A stretch of DNA of 64,000 nucleotides, from positions 23,032,911 to 23,096,910 of the forward strand of contig NC_090132.1 of assembly GCF_040581485.1 (NCBI RefSeq), in the 5' to 3' direction. The DNA is from Linepithema humile. Taxonomy: Eukaryota > Arthropoda > Insecta > Hymenoptera > Formicidae. Positions within the stretch are counted from its first letter, which is position 1. Each line of letters opens with the position of its first letter. The notes below the pieces were generated by a model, which saw only the letters and a list, made by a program, of their open reading frames with translations, had not been told where the DNA came from and did not search any database. This document shows positions 24,051-36,686 of the stretch, in pieces. Position numbers and translations under genes: made by a program.

Positions 24051-24211
24051 TTACTATTTTTTTTTCACTAAATAAAATATAGATAAGTCATAAAGATGAA
24101 CGAAATTTATCATAAATTTGATTCTCTTTTACCTTTGATAAGATCAGATATTTAAACGAGAGTTTGCAAGTCATCTTCCTCCAAATCTTGTTCAGAGGAT
24201 GAAATTAAATG

Positions 24212-26975
24212 TCACATCTTGAACAGGTGTGGAAATTCATTGCTAATTTCACGTACTATTTGCTGATCTTCTTGACTCTCTGATGTTTCCTCGCAAAATA
24301 TCCTAACATAAAACACAAAGTATGCAATGACAAAATGAAAAGTTATATAAAAATTTTTGTAATACGTCACTTAGTAATAAATTAAAATATGACGTATAAC
24401 TGGTTTTACCTTGTGAAACATTTTAATAAATCTTCAGATCGATGATGATGTTCATTATACTTTGATGTGCGCAGGACTCGGCGACAAAGCTCTAAATATT
24501 GTCTACGCTGTTAAATACATACACACATTGCATTAATGTCACAAAATAAAATAAATGTATATAAATATACATCTAAAACATGTTTAATAGGCTTAATATA
24601 AACATTTTATCATGGCATAATACCTTATCACCCGGGAACATATCGAAGAGTTGTCGCAGTATAATATCGACGAGAACTTTCACATCGTTGGTGTAAAAGA
24701 GACTTGCTATGGCATCATTACTAAACAAGTCGATAAAGAGTTTCAACACAGAGTGCGGCGGTTGCGGCTCGTGATCAAATATTCGTACCGGATCCTCTGT
24801 GATAAGTTAAAAGTTTGTCAGCTCGGGCAGTCAAGTCTGACATTACTTGCATAAAATTTACCTTCTCTGTTAAAAAGGAATAAAATTTTTTCAGTGAATG
24901 TCTTGGCCACAGTCCGTTCACGTAAGGCATTTAGAACTATATTCTCAGAAGTTGTAAATTGCAGATTGTAGGATAATATTAAATTTACGAACAAGTCTGG
25001 GATCTGATCCTCTAAATCTGTGTCAGGTGGTGTTTCTATTAGGTCTAGAAGGAACGATATAAAGTCTGGACCAAGTTGTTCTGTAAAGAAAATAACAAAA
25101 TGTTAATTTCTATATATTTTTAATTACAATATATATATTATAGCATTTATTTTACTCACCCAAATGCGTGACTGGCATAGGTTCACCCATTGAAAAGATC
25201 ATCGTAAGTAGCAAAGAAGAATAATTTAATTTCAATACATTTCTGGGATTACTTCTCATATCTCTGTAAAAGCATAGAAATAGTAATTATAGCTCTGCTA
25301 TTATTATTAATGCTAATTGATTGATTTAAATGTCTTAAAAATAAAATTTTGTGTTACCTTGCTAGTTCCATTGGTAAAATACTATTTAACATTATAGTTA
25401 GAACCACTGCATCCAAACTGCACATAACTCCAAATGATTGCAACAATAATTGTCTAATAGTCCATCTTGTCTCCATCTGATAATACTGTACCAATATTGT
25501 TACTCCATTATATCGATCTTGTCTCAAAATATATTTCGATACATTTGCATCGGCATTAGTCTATAATAAAAAAATATATGTACAAAAATTATTTAAATGA
25601 TAATACAAGTGCAATGCTAAGTATGTGGTATCAATGTGAAAATTTTATAATTATCGTTTAATAAAAAAACATACCAATATTTCAGTCAATTCTTTAATAT
25701 ATTCTACGATAATAGCTTCATCTTCATGAAGCATCCAACTTCTTTGCTGCGAATCTTCCTTACATGAAGTCAGTTCAGTAAAAATTATTTTCAATCTATT
25801 AGCGTCATAAGTTTCTTCTATACTCATTTTTGACACAGTCAGTGGTGTTTGTAGCTGATGCAGCAAAGCATCAAAATAATGACTTACAGCATCCGGCAGC
25901 ATTTGCCGAAGGCCAGATACAACAACTGTGACTGCCACCTTTGACATATCATGACTTAGTTGAGTATTTTTGCGCACTTGATCAAGTAGTTGATAAGCGT
26001 TTCGTGAGTTTATGGCTTGTAATGACGAATTGTTCTTGGCGGGCGAACTGGTTTTAGCTGGCGAGCTACTGCATTCCTTTTTTATGCTACCTTGAGAGCA
26101 GCTTTTACGAACTTCCGTTATTTGTGTCTGGACTTTCTGCACAGTGTCTGAGGACGACTGACGAGGAAGTGGTTGCGCACGTTCGTTCTCAGGTAGTTGT
26201 GTACTTGCTTGAATAGTATCTGCATTTGCATTATTGTGAAAAGTGCTTTGTGCCGTTGCATAAGAGGTATTACTTGGTGCTGATCTGACATCTGCTTCAA
26301 TATTGTCACTGACAGTCATGGAATATGTTTCTTTGGATGTAACGTTACATTCTAAGTCTGGTGGTTTAGGCGCTTGTCTTTTAGATTTTTTACCTTGCTC
26401 GAGTTGCTTCTTCTTTTCTATTAACTTTGCTAGTAAATCGTGTTTATCGGTATGCAATGAATCACTATATTTACTAATTTCTGTTTCCAAAGTTAGTATA
26501 CAATCTTCCAAGAAATCAATTACAAACTGAGGCTGCACCTAATAACCAATTAACAATGTAGACAATATCCAGATATATTTCCAATACTGTGTAATATTTC
26601 TACCTATTTCTACCTATATAATATTTCTACCTATTTCTACCTATATAATATTTCATACCTTTACAGCGGTAACATAATTGGATGGTATGTAACCCAAATG
26701 TCCTCCTCTATTTACAACTTGCCACCAATTCTTTTGCTTGATATTACGTTGCAGTAAAATAAAATGTTCGCCTACTCGAAAACTGAGAGTCTTGGCGAAT
26801 GTGGCCTTAAAATCGTACAAGGCTTTAACCACCTCATAGCCGTCCTCAGCTACATATATTAAAAATAAGAGATTTTGTTGAAAAAAATATCTTGAAAATA
26901 TGAGAATAATGGTAGATTGTTGTAATGTATATACCCTCTGAACTCACCTAACCTTGCACTGTTATCCTCCATCAT
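24212..26975 (-). CDS. NCKIPSD: SPIN90/NCKIPSD homologue (SH3 protein interacting with Nck), 656 aa
   Basis: Exons (minus): 26975-26948, 26849-26659, 26538-25675, 25560-25358, 25263-25160, 25080-24862, 24796-24624, 24507-24410, 24302-24212; all GT-AG, open from ATG to TGA. Residues about 12-70 are an SH3 domain (ALYDFKA, NWWQVVN, GYIPSNYV). Residues 75-250 are helical then low-complexity, with a basic proline motif (SKRQAPKPP). From about 255 to the end is the armadillo-like domain, with family blocks QQRSWMLHEDEAII, IFSMGEPMPVTH, DHEPQPPHSVLKL and FPGDKRRQYLELCRRVLRT. SPIN90 binds Arp2/3 and starts linear actin filaments without a mother filament. Two ATGs are adjacent (26975, 26972); either may serve. 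Length is slightly below the vertebrate protein. Confidence 0.9.
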
Positions 26976-27641
26976 TGAAAACGAAAGTGAAACGTGCCGA
27001 TTACGAGGACTACGCCCAGGTGAAAACCGGGTGAACGCTGCAAAGCCACTTACTTACTTTCATTAGCGTTTAGACATTTTACTTTTTCTTTTATTTGCTT
27101 TTTTCCGTCAACAGTTTTTTTTACTCCAACCAACTCTCTATGTGTATATCACTGTCACCGTTCACAGATCGCGCTTCCTACTTCGAGATTGGTACAAATC
27201 GCACTACCGCCATTCACCCATTCACCCACTCGTTCTCGCTCGAGTTACAAATTTCATGCGAATTATCGATCGCATTGCATCAACTCGCTCCATTACTTTT
27301 TATTTCAACTTTTATTTGCGTAATGGTTTCTGGCATGGATCCGATTTCATAATAATACGTAACATTAACCATATCAAATAACAGAATTGATTATAGATAA
27401 AATTGATTAAATAACTTTCAAATTATCGATATTTAGTAAGATATAGCTTTTGTCAAAGCTTGTATCATATTTTATTGTATAAAAAGTATATTCTGTATAT
27501 AATATATAATATAATAGCAATAATATATTAAAATAATAAATGCAAAATATTTATTCATGATTCTTATGATACAACTATGATTAATATATTCCATATATAT
27601 GAAATGATGAATGAAAAACGATACAAGAGAGATATCATGAA
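26976..27641. other. Spacer between SPIN90 5' end and TAF5 3' end
   Basis: Bases 26976-27300 have balanced composition and probably hold the SPIN90 promoter and 5' UTR. Bases 27360-27641 are AT-rich and hold the TAF5 3' UTR. No further gene recognised. Confidence 0.4.
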
Positions 27642-30575
27642 TCATGTTGAATCGAACATACCAATACCTAACAATAAATTTCTACGTGAAAAATGTAACG
27701 CTAAGACAGATGTATTTTTTGTAGCAAAGGTACGCAGTAGATAAGATTCTGCATTAGTTTTTACATCTGGATTATGTGAAACGTTAACGTCTTCTAAACT
27801 CATTTCCTCCGCTAATTTTGTAAAGTCCCATAATTTCAATGTATAATCCAAGGATCCTGAAAAAATTATATTATTGATATCTGTTTTGTTCAATCTATAC
27901 AAATTAATAGATGAAGCAAATACCAGAGACTAGAATATTGCCATCTCGACTAAACGATAGGCAATGAATATTGCCTGTATGGCCCGACAAAGCTGCAACA
28001 AGATGACCATGTGCCAAATCCCATACAAGTACACGGTGATCAGCACCAGCCGAAGCTAAAAATCGTCCTTCGGTTGAAAAAGCTAAAGAAAAGATTGATC
28101 CTTTGTGTCCAGTCATTAATCGAACTTGACTACCAGACACACAATCCCATAATCTCACAGTCATGTCACTTGAACCAGTTGCAACATAATTCGAATTTGG
28201 ATGAAACTGGATTATCTATAAAAAGAATAATAATTGATTAATTTAAATAATAATACATTATTTTTAATTTTAACTTACATCAACATCTGCATAATGCCCA
28301 GCAAATATTCGTAATGGTTGATGAACATCGGTTGCCCATAATCTAGCAGTTTTATCACTTGAAGCACTTGCAAAATAATAGCCATGCGATGAGAATCTTA
28401 CATGCCATACGGGAAATAAATGGCCTTTGTAGCAGACAACACATGTCCATGTATGAAGTGACCATAAGCGTACTGAAAAATTATTATAAATCGTAATATT
28501 ACTTTTTTTACAATTAGTTATACACAAGTAAAATTTTCTGATTATTAATAAATGCAATTTTTATTTATCATTCCTTTATACAGATTAGATTAGATATTAA
28601 GAAAAGTATTTTTCATGTCTATTAAAATTACAACTTTTTATGTCTTTAAAATAAAACAAATATTAATTATAATGTAAATTTTAATTGCAATACGTACTTG
28701 TTGTATCCTCTGATGATGAAAGCAATAGATTTCTATCTGGACTGAATGAAAGACTATAAATTGGCCCACTATGCCCATATAGACTTCTTGCAGTTTCCGA
28801 CGTTCGGTCATCCATCATTCTGACCAACACATCATCTATAAAATTTTTCACAATGTAAAATAAGTTAAGGAAATTCTAAATTTTATATATTACCTGCTTC
28901 CCTTTCAATATCCGCTAATTGTTCGCCCGTTTTCATTAATCTTAGTTTCTGTGGAACCAAGCTCCATATCTTTATGCCAGAGTCACTGAATCCGATAGCT
29001 AATAAACTCGAATCTTCCGCTACTTCTGCCGCTGTTACACTAAACATTAATAATGTATAACAGATATACTTGAAAATAGATATTGAAAAGAAAGCTTATT
29101 ATTTATACTTACGTATGAATTGTATTCAATAATGTATAAAAACATATAGATGGTAGGGTATCAGGTCCTACAATAACTCTTTTTGTTGCTTCTCTCAATG
29201 CTTTAACTTTTTCCAATTTATCTGCATCTTTTCTAAATTATAAAAATGTAATTTGTATAAAAATTAAAATAAATAATGTATTAGTAAGATGTATTTATCT
29301 TACAAGTTAGGCAAAGGCATCCTGCCTACAGGTGGTGCATTTGGATCTGATTTAGTCTTTTTTGAAAACAAAGGATCTTTTTTAGTCTTTTTCTTCTTCG
29401 GTTTATCTCCATCTCCGCCACCTGTATCATCCTCTTCTTCCTCAGCCGGTGGTACACACTGAATATCTGGTTCCTTTAGAAGTCCATAATAAACTTTGGT
29501 TTTGTTATCTATACAACAATTTTATTAATAAACATCTTTTCTATAAAGCACAAAATTTACAATAGTTTTTGTAAAAATAAAAGTACTTGTAAAAGTAAAA
29601 AGATATTTTTACCTTGTCTAGTAGCTTCGCCTACCATAGCTCCTGATGTTGCATCAATCTGTTGTTTGTTACGAGCAACACCCTCATACATGTCAAAATA
29701 AAGATGTTCCTGTATGATATTTAATAAAACACTATGCTTCTTTTCTTGTAAATGTCGTTTCAGTATGGAAAGAGTGTCCCTTGACATTCTAATTATAAAC
29801 TGATTAGATCTATAAATAAAGATTGAATAAAACAAGTGAACTATATTACTGGTTCAAGTCACACATATTGTTGCTTACTTGAAAGTGTCAGTTAATTCAT
29901 TCCCCGCCATTTGTTCCCGTTTTGTTACATTGGATAATTTTTTCAAGTCATCTTGGTAATATTCTTCTAAATTTCCACTGAACTTTTCCATAAGTTGTTT
30001 TGCTTCTTCTGAATGGTTATTATAAACTAATTCTAGATACATATGCACCAGAACTGGATATAATATAGTCCCCAATTCATGCTGTAAGAAATTAATGACA
30101 AATATTATTATAAAGTAACATAAAATTATAAGTTCATAATATTGTGAAAATTATAAACATTTTCACCAAATATTATAATTTTAACTTACTTTATATATAT
30201 CCAAAGCTCCTTCTACAAATTTTTTTAATTCACTGTATGCTTTCTCATACTGTGCAGGGTCTCCTTCACTTTTATAAGCAGAAAGAACACTAGTTACGTC
30301 AGAATCTGTTTGATGAGTCTCATCAATTGAAATATCTGTGAGATTAGCTTCCTTTCTAAATAATTCTTCGGTCCCCTGCAAAAATAAAAGAGCAAATTAC
30401 GTTAATAACATTATCTTTAATTATTTGCAATAATCTACTTATTATATTTGACAAATAACATTTGTAAACTTAGGTTAGAATGCTAAGAGCTAAAGAATAT
30501 TTCATAACTTACCTTCAAATTATATTTTTTCAAAAGCTGTAAAACAGCAAGCATGGTGTTTTTATCGTTATCCAT
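27642..30575 (-). CDS. TAF5: Transcription initiation factor TFIID subunit 5 (TAF5), 652 aa
   Basis: Eleven exons (minus): 30575-30513, 30375-30190, 30081-29879, 29809-29613, 29508-29304, 29232-29113, 29039-28894, 28835-28698, 28472-28279, 28215-27924, 27856-27642; the join is open from ATG to TGA. The N-terminus carries a LisH-type helix pair (AVLQLLKKYNLKGTEELF). Residues about 65-190 are the TAF5 NTD2 domain (YPVLVHMYLELV, then FSGNLEEYY). A Lys-rich acidic linker follows (EEEEDDTGGGD, KPKKKKTKK). The C-terminal half has six WD40 repeats, seen as SARSLYGHSG-type and RLWS/RLWD/VWD/LWD endings. TAF5 scaffolds TFIID with TAF4, 6, 9 and 12. It is shorter than vertebrate TAF5 because the disordered N-terminus is missing, as is common in insects. 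Confidence 0.95.
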
Positions 30576-32022
30576 ATTTGTATAATTGTTATTGTTAACA
30601 ATGCACAATTTCTGTTACAATTTCTATAAAGTAAAGTATAAAAAACTTTATACTGTACGATACATATCACAATATCAACACATGCATACAAATATATAGA
30701 GAGAAGACTGAGAGTGGACATGTCCGCATTTTACGTGTTCTGTGGGCTAGCGCCTCTATATGCACAAAACGTGCACATTGAACTACGTAGCCAATGTCCA
30801 AGAATCCCGTAGGTAATGTCCACGATCTTTTGGGTCTTTTCCGTGCTACGTCCACGACTTTTTGGTTCCGATATGTGCTATATCTACAAAGTGTCGATAA
30901 TGCATACTTGTAAAACATGATTATGTATATCAATCAGATTTGAAATAATACACACGTATTGTAAATACATGTATTGTAGTATTTACTTTTGCATTTACAG
31001 TTTATTTAGCAAAAGATCAGTTATTTTCAATAATCTGTGTAATTTGAAAATGTACATTTAAATTATTTTAATAAATTACTTTTATAATTTTGTGTGTGTG
31101 TGCGTGCGTGTGTGTAAATAAAGTATTGCATTTTTGTTAATATTTAAAAAAATGATAAACTCTTATAGATATTTCATACAGTAATGACCAATAACTTATT
31201 TTAAATATTAAAAGCCAGGGTTGGGCGTTTACACGTAAACTATAATAGATGCAAAAACACTCGTATATTAAACACGAATGCAAGCTAGACAGTAAAAACA
31301 ATCTTTTCGTCTATAATTTGAGAGGACTATAGTCATGAATCGTCGCAAGCAAGTGTGCAAATTGTGCACCACACAAAGTTTCATTTAACAATTAAGTTTT
31401 AAAATTTAATTCTATATTCTTAACACTACACATACACACAATTTTGTATGCTTGTTCTGGAAGACTTTAATTTCTTCTAAAACAAATATTGTATATCAAT
31501 TGAAAAGAACCGTGTCATAAAACTTGAAACTATATTGGTCGGATCGAATACTTGTTTATTTTTTAAAATATGACTACCCTAAAAATTGCTTTTTTTAAAA
31601 ATTGTGTATTTACCAATCCTTTATAAATCAGATATTGTCAAAAATTATTTTAAGAATATTTTATTTATAAAAGATTGGTAAATAAAAATATGCAACAAAA
31701 ATAAATGAAATAATGAGACAACAAAGGACTTTTTAAAATTTTTTAATTTGGAAATACATAATTTACAGTTCAATATAACAGAATCGTTAAAAAAATTTGA
31801 AACATTGTGGTTTATAATTACAGAAAAACAGATCATAACAATTCTTTACACGTTTTCACGTCACAAAATTATTCGCTCACGCTACGAACCGACTAAAACA
31901 AATGCAGTCTACAAACTTCAATGGGTATTTGTTTCTGATTGTTGCTTAAGATAGTCAGTATAACATAGAAAAGCATTCAGTAAGCATCAATTTCCATTTA
32001 TAACTTCTCGTTTCAATAAATC

Positions 32023-32544
32023 ATTAGCGTTAGCGTTAGCTTTAGCGTTAGCATTTACGTTAGCGTTAGCGTTAGCATTAGCGTTTACGTTAGCGTTATT
32101 GTTAGCGTTAGCGCTACCGTTAACGTTAGCGTTAGCGTTAGCGCTAGCGTTTACATTAGCGTTAGCGTTAGCGTTAACGTTAGCGTTTACATTAGCGTTA
32201 ACGATATTGTTAGCGTTAACGCTAACGTTAACGTTAACGCTAACAATAACGCTAACGCTAATGTAAACGCTAACGTTAACGCTAACGCTAACGCTAACGA
32301 TAACGCTAACGTTAACAATAACGCTAACGCTAACGCTAATGTAAACGTTAACGCTAACGTTAACGCTAACGCTAATGTAAACGCTAACGCTAACGCTAAC
32401 GTTAACGCTAACGCTAACGGTAACGCTAACGCTAACGGTAACGCTAACGCTAACGCTAATGTAAACGCTAACGCTAACGGTAACGCTAACGTAAACGCTA
32501 ACGCTAACGTAAACGCTAACGTTAAAGCTAACGCTAACGCTAAT
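32023..32544. repeat. (GTTAGC)n hexamer array that reverses polarity
   Basis: Bases 32023-32217 are (GCGTTA)n with variants (GTTTAC, GTTAAC); from about 32218 to 32544 the same hexamer reads on the opposite strand as (GCTAAC)n. The switch occurs in a GTTAACGCTAACGTTAAC palindrome. The array forms the centre of the foldback element, so the whole locus could form a very long hairpin. It is not the insect telomere repeat TTAGG. Confidence 0.95.
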
Positions 32545-33222
32545 GATTTATTGAAACAAGAAGGTATAAATGGAAATCGATGCTTACTAAATGCCTTTCT
32601 ATGTTATACTGACTATCTTAAGCAACAATCAGAATCAAATACCCATCAAAGTTTGTAGACTGCATTTGTTTTAGTCGGTTCGTAGCGTGAGCAAATAATT
32701 TTGTGACGTGAAAACGTGTAAAGAATTGTTATGACCTGTTTTTCTGTAATTATAAACCACAATGTTTCAAATTTTTTTTACGATTCTGTTATATTGAACT
32801 GTAAATTATGTATTTCCAAATTAAAAAATTTCAAAAAGTCCTTTGTTGTCTCATTATTTCATTCATTTTGGTTGCATATTTTTATTTACCAATCTTTTAT
32901 AAATAAGATATTCTTAAAATAATTTTTGACAATATCTGATTTATAAAAGATTGGTAAATACACAATTTTTAAAAAGGGCAATTTTTAGGGCAGTCATATT
33001 TTAAAAAATAAACAAGTATTCGATCCGACCAATATAGTTTCAAGTTTTATGACACGGTTTTTTTTAATTGATATACAATATTTGTTTTAGAAGAAATTAA
33101 AGTCTTCCAGAACAAGCATACAAAATTGTGTGTATGTGTAGTGTTCAGAATATAGAATTAAATTTTAAAACTTAATTATTAAATGAAACTTTGTGCGGTA
33201 CACAATTTGCACACTTGCTTGC

Positions 33223-33227
33223 GCGCG

Positions 33228-33275
<48 letters not shown>
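33223..33275. repeat. (GC)n(AC)n dinucleotide tract
   Basis: A GCGCGC run followed by about 20 AC dinucleotides in the right arm of the foldback. It matches a shorter, interrupted GT tract at 31090-31116 in the left arm and marks the site of an arm-specific deletion or expansion. Confidence 0.9.
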
Positions 33276-33279
<4 letters not shown>

Positions 33280-33668
33280 TATAGAAGTAATTTATTAAAA
33301 TAATTTAAATGTACATTTTCAAGTTACAGTTTATTGAAAATAACTGATCTTTTGCTAAATAAACTGTAAATGCAAAAATAAATGCTACAATACATGTATT
33401 TACAATACGTGCGTATTTATATTTCAAATCTGATTGATATACATAATCATGTTTTACAATTATGCATTACCGACACTTTGTAGATATAGCACATATCGGA
33501 ACCAAAAAGTCGTGGACGTAGCACGGAAAAGACCCAAAAGATCGTGGACATTGCCTACGGGATTTGTGAACATTGGCTACGTAGTTCAATGTGCACGTTC
33601 TGTGCACATAGAGGCGCTAACCCACGGAAACACGTAAAATGCGGGCATGTCCACTCAGTTTTCTCTCT

Positions 33669-33917
33669 GGTGTGGGTATCCCCTCCACTACGGTACCCAT
33701 GGTACCAGCGAGCTCGAATTGGCATCGCTGGTCGTGTCGAAGGATTCAAGTGTGATTTAGGAGTAGGGGAAAGGAATGTGCGTGCCGATAATGCGTGCGA
33801 GAGAGAAAGCGTAGAAGTGAGGGAGAGAGGACATAGAGCACGTAGGCTACAGAGCGTATGTAAACAACCCCATCAAACCTTCCCTTGCCGTGAGTGAAAG
33901 AAATTCCTAATATGATA
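33669..33917. other. Unassigned GC-richer stretch between two foldbacks
   Basis: Balanced composition, in contrast to the foldbacks on either side. Starts with a compact set of palindromes (GGTACCCATGGTACC near 33700). It may be part of the ancestral TAF5 upstream region, pushed away by the 3-kb foldback. An open frame crosses it but has no recognisable motif. Confidence 0.3.
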
Positions 33918-33919
33918 TA

Positions 33920-34934
33920 CAAGGTGAGGCAAAAGTATGGAAACCCCCGAATAAGTTTTGAGGAAGGCATTTTACGAAAAAATGTTAAATACAAAAGTTT
34001 TAGGAAATGCCTTCTATTGTATTTTTAAAATTTTTATCTGTAGATTTGTCAACGTAATCCAACATAAAAATTAATTTTACTTGATTAAAATTCCACGTTT
34101 TAAAGCTTTTTGAGCGTTTTTCTATTTCGTATTGTAACACAAATTTTTCTGGCTTTTCAATGGTGACCTTGGATTTGACCTTGACCGTGACCTTGAAGGT
34201 CATTTGAAGGTCAGAGTAATTTTTTTAAATGGAAACCCCTATTTTTTATTCCAAAATCTAATAGCTGGTGTCAAGAGCTTTTCAAAACACTATAATGAAG
34301 TTATTTTTCATTAAGTACTTTTCGAGTTATGAGGCTTGTAAATTACAGTATTTTGACATAAAATACAAAATATCTTGTAAAACATTCAATTTTTGAAAAT
34401 TTTACCTTAATACTTTTATGCATAAAATAATGAGACAAATCAATTGGTATAAAGAAAACACATAGTTGCTTTCAAGAAAAAATATGTAGTTTGCAACATG
34501 CAACTGCATACTTTTTTTTAAAACCAATGTGTTTTCTTTATACCAATTGATTCGTCTCATTATTTTATGCATAAAAGTATTAAGGTAAAATTCCCAAAAA
34601 TTGAATGTTTTACAAGATATTTTGTATTTTATGTCAAAATACTGTAATTTACAAGCCTCATAACTCGAAAAGTACTTAATGAAAAATAACTTCATTATAG
34701 TGTTTTAAAAAGCTCTTGACACCAGCTATTAGATTTTGGAATAAAAAATAGGGGTTTCCATTTAAAAAAATTACTCTGACCTTCAAATGACCTTCAAGGT
34801 CACGGTCAAGGTCAAATCCAAGATCACCATTGAAAAGCCAGAGAAATTTCCTAAAACTTTTGTATTTAACATTTTTTCGTAAAATGCCTTTCTCAAAACT
34901 TATTCGGGGGTTTCCATACTTTTGCCTCACCCTG
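33920..34934. mobile_element. 1-kb foldback, Tc1/mariner-like (TA target)
   Basis: Ends CAAGGTGAGGCAAAAGTATG and, reversed, CAGGGTGAGGCAAAAGTATG, with TA at 33918-33919 and 34935-34936. The two arms run to a centre near 34500 with high identity. No transposase. The left arm has a 137-bp insertion (34008-34144) that the right arm lacks. TA target and CAGGGTG-type ends suggest a Tc1/mariner-type parent; that class call is inference. Confidence 0.75.
34008..34144 (+). repeat. 137-bp direct duplication, copy 1 (inside the foldback arm)
   Basis: Starts TGCCTTCTATTGTATTTT and ends TTGTAACACAAAT. One difference (AACATA versus AATATA) separates it from 35011-35147. It interrupts the left arm of the foldback; the right arm reads straight across the same point (GGAAATTTCTCTGGC reversed). 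Confidence 0.9.
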
Positions 34935-35010
34935 TATATTTTCCACATTATAAGATATTCCTTGGCGTTCAGAGTTTTAATTTTGATAAATAATTTACTA
35001 TTTTATTTTT

Positions 35011-35147
35011 TGCCTTCTATTGTATTTTTAAAATTTTTATCTGTAGATTTGTCAACGTAATCCAATATAAAAATTAATTTTACTTGATTAAAATTCCACG
35101 TTTTAAAGCTTTTTGAGCGTTTTTCTATTTCGTATTGTAACACAAAT
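35011..35147 (+). repeat. 137-bp direct duplication, copy 2 (outside the foldback)
   Basis: Lies 77 bp beyond the right end of the foldback, in the same orientation as copy 1 and 1003 bp away. It probably is the donor of the insertion in the left arm. Confidence 0.9.
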
Positions 35148-36682
35148 AAATAAATATATGAATAAAAATTAAATTAATAAATGCTCACGCAATAGAAATG
35201 TCACGAAACACGTCGCTTTGCGTGAAAACGGCTGCCAACGCAATAAATTTCGATTAAATAAATCTTTCGAAATACGCAATTTAATCGATGTACAATGCGA
35301 AATTTGTTACACAATTCTTATTTATTGAGATATATAATTTGTATTTTCCATTTTCTATTACCTATTTGAAGTAAATCAATTGCGCAAAATTCCTTCTTTT
35401 ATGATAAATAGATAGATACTTGATGCTTGAATATTTATTTCTTTGTGAATATTGATTTATATTTAATTAAAATTGAATTGAGGTAATAAAGGATAAAAAT
35501 TATAAAAAATTAATTTTGATAGTTATAAATTTGTATATAAATGACTCGTTAAACCGTGTATTTTGCAAAATTTATTTCATCGAGATTTATTGTGTGGAAA
35601 GTCGGTATTCATACACATACAAAACAGTATTTCTTTTTTAAACATTTTATTTCGAGGATATTTATTTTTAATTTTAACTTATATATTTATTTATATAAAA
35701 ATATAAGACAACGTAAAACGTCGTAAATGTATTAAAATGCGGTATTTTAATGGAATAAAATCAATTCTCATCTTAGACAAGGCTAACGAGTTTAAAATAA
35801 CGCTGCAAAAATTGTGATAATAATTTATTTATGAAAGTTTACATATTTATTTATATTTTAATGTTATGATATGACATAAAAAAGTGCTGTCAATGCTGTA
35901 AAACGCGAATATATTAATGAATACATTTCATTTTTATGCATAAAACATAGAAAGCGTATTCAAGTAGTTTAGGCGTAGTATAAACGCGACACAGACGACG
36001 TACAAAATTAACTATACGACTTTTTATTTCTCTTTGCTATCGTTGATTGTTATCGTGAATCCCGAACGTGCAATCATATTTTCGAGTTGTTTCTTTCATA
36101 ATAATTAATCAAATTTTTGCCAATATATCGTATTATTATAAAATTTTAACAATGAGAGGAAGAGAAAACATAGTTCAGTTTTTAATTTGTTTTGTATTGA
36201 TATAGTATACAGTATAAAATAAATGCTAAAGCGATAGTATAAAATAGATAAATGATAAAGATATAGTATAAAATAATAGTATATAGTTAATAAAATTTTA
36301 TTTATAAATGTATAAAATATATTTAACTATACAACGCAAGAATGTTAGAGCACTAAATACACATTATTATAACCATTTCTTAGTTTATCACGTGTAATGA
36401 GAAACGTCACCATTTCCCCATGCTTTGCCATTAGAAATTTTTTTTCGCCATTTTCTTTGTCAGTAGATTTCGATGATAACTTCCTTTCTCGGTTATTACT
36501 ATGTCATACGCCGTACAAGAAATACAGAGCCAAACCAATGATAACACACAAACAGCTCGATATATTTAATTAATTTGTACACAAATACATATATTTGTTT
36601 TCTGGTAATACACTTACCAATTGTTATCGATTCGGCAAATATTTCCCATATTTGTTTATCCAACATCGTCATAAGATAAATG
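35148..36682. other. AT-rich intergenic DNA
   Basis: No coding sequence, RNA gene or defined repeat recognised. Contains short tandem TATAGTATAAAATA-type repeats near 36200-36300. Confidence 0.4.
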
Positions 36683-36686
36683 TTAA

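Larger units (their letters stand above)
30698..33668. mobile_element. 3-kb foldback element with hexamer-array core, next to TAF5
   Basis: Left arm 30698-32022 and right arm 32545-33668 are inverted copies of each other: GAGAGAAGACTGAG at the left tip matches the complement near 33655-33668, and identity is high through blocks such as TTTTGGGTCTTTTCCGTGC and GGTCGGATCGAATACTTG. The left arm has about 235 bp (31100-31340) that the right arm lacks; in the right arm the same place holds a GC/AC repeat. No transposase is encoded and I could not define a target duplication. The left tip is only 123 bp upstream of the TAF5 ATG, so the element supplies or displaces part of the TAF5 promoter. Confidence 0.75.

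Noticed and set aside
32023..32544. Interstitial telomere sequence
   Set aside because: The hexamer is GTTAGC, not TTAGG or TTAGGG, and its polarity reverses in the middle.
33544..33897. 117-codon open frame from the foldback arm into the unassigned stretch
   Set aside because: Crosses the element boundary and has no family motif; the inverted arm shows the same partial frame.
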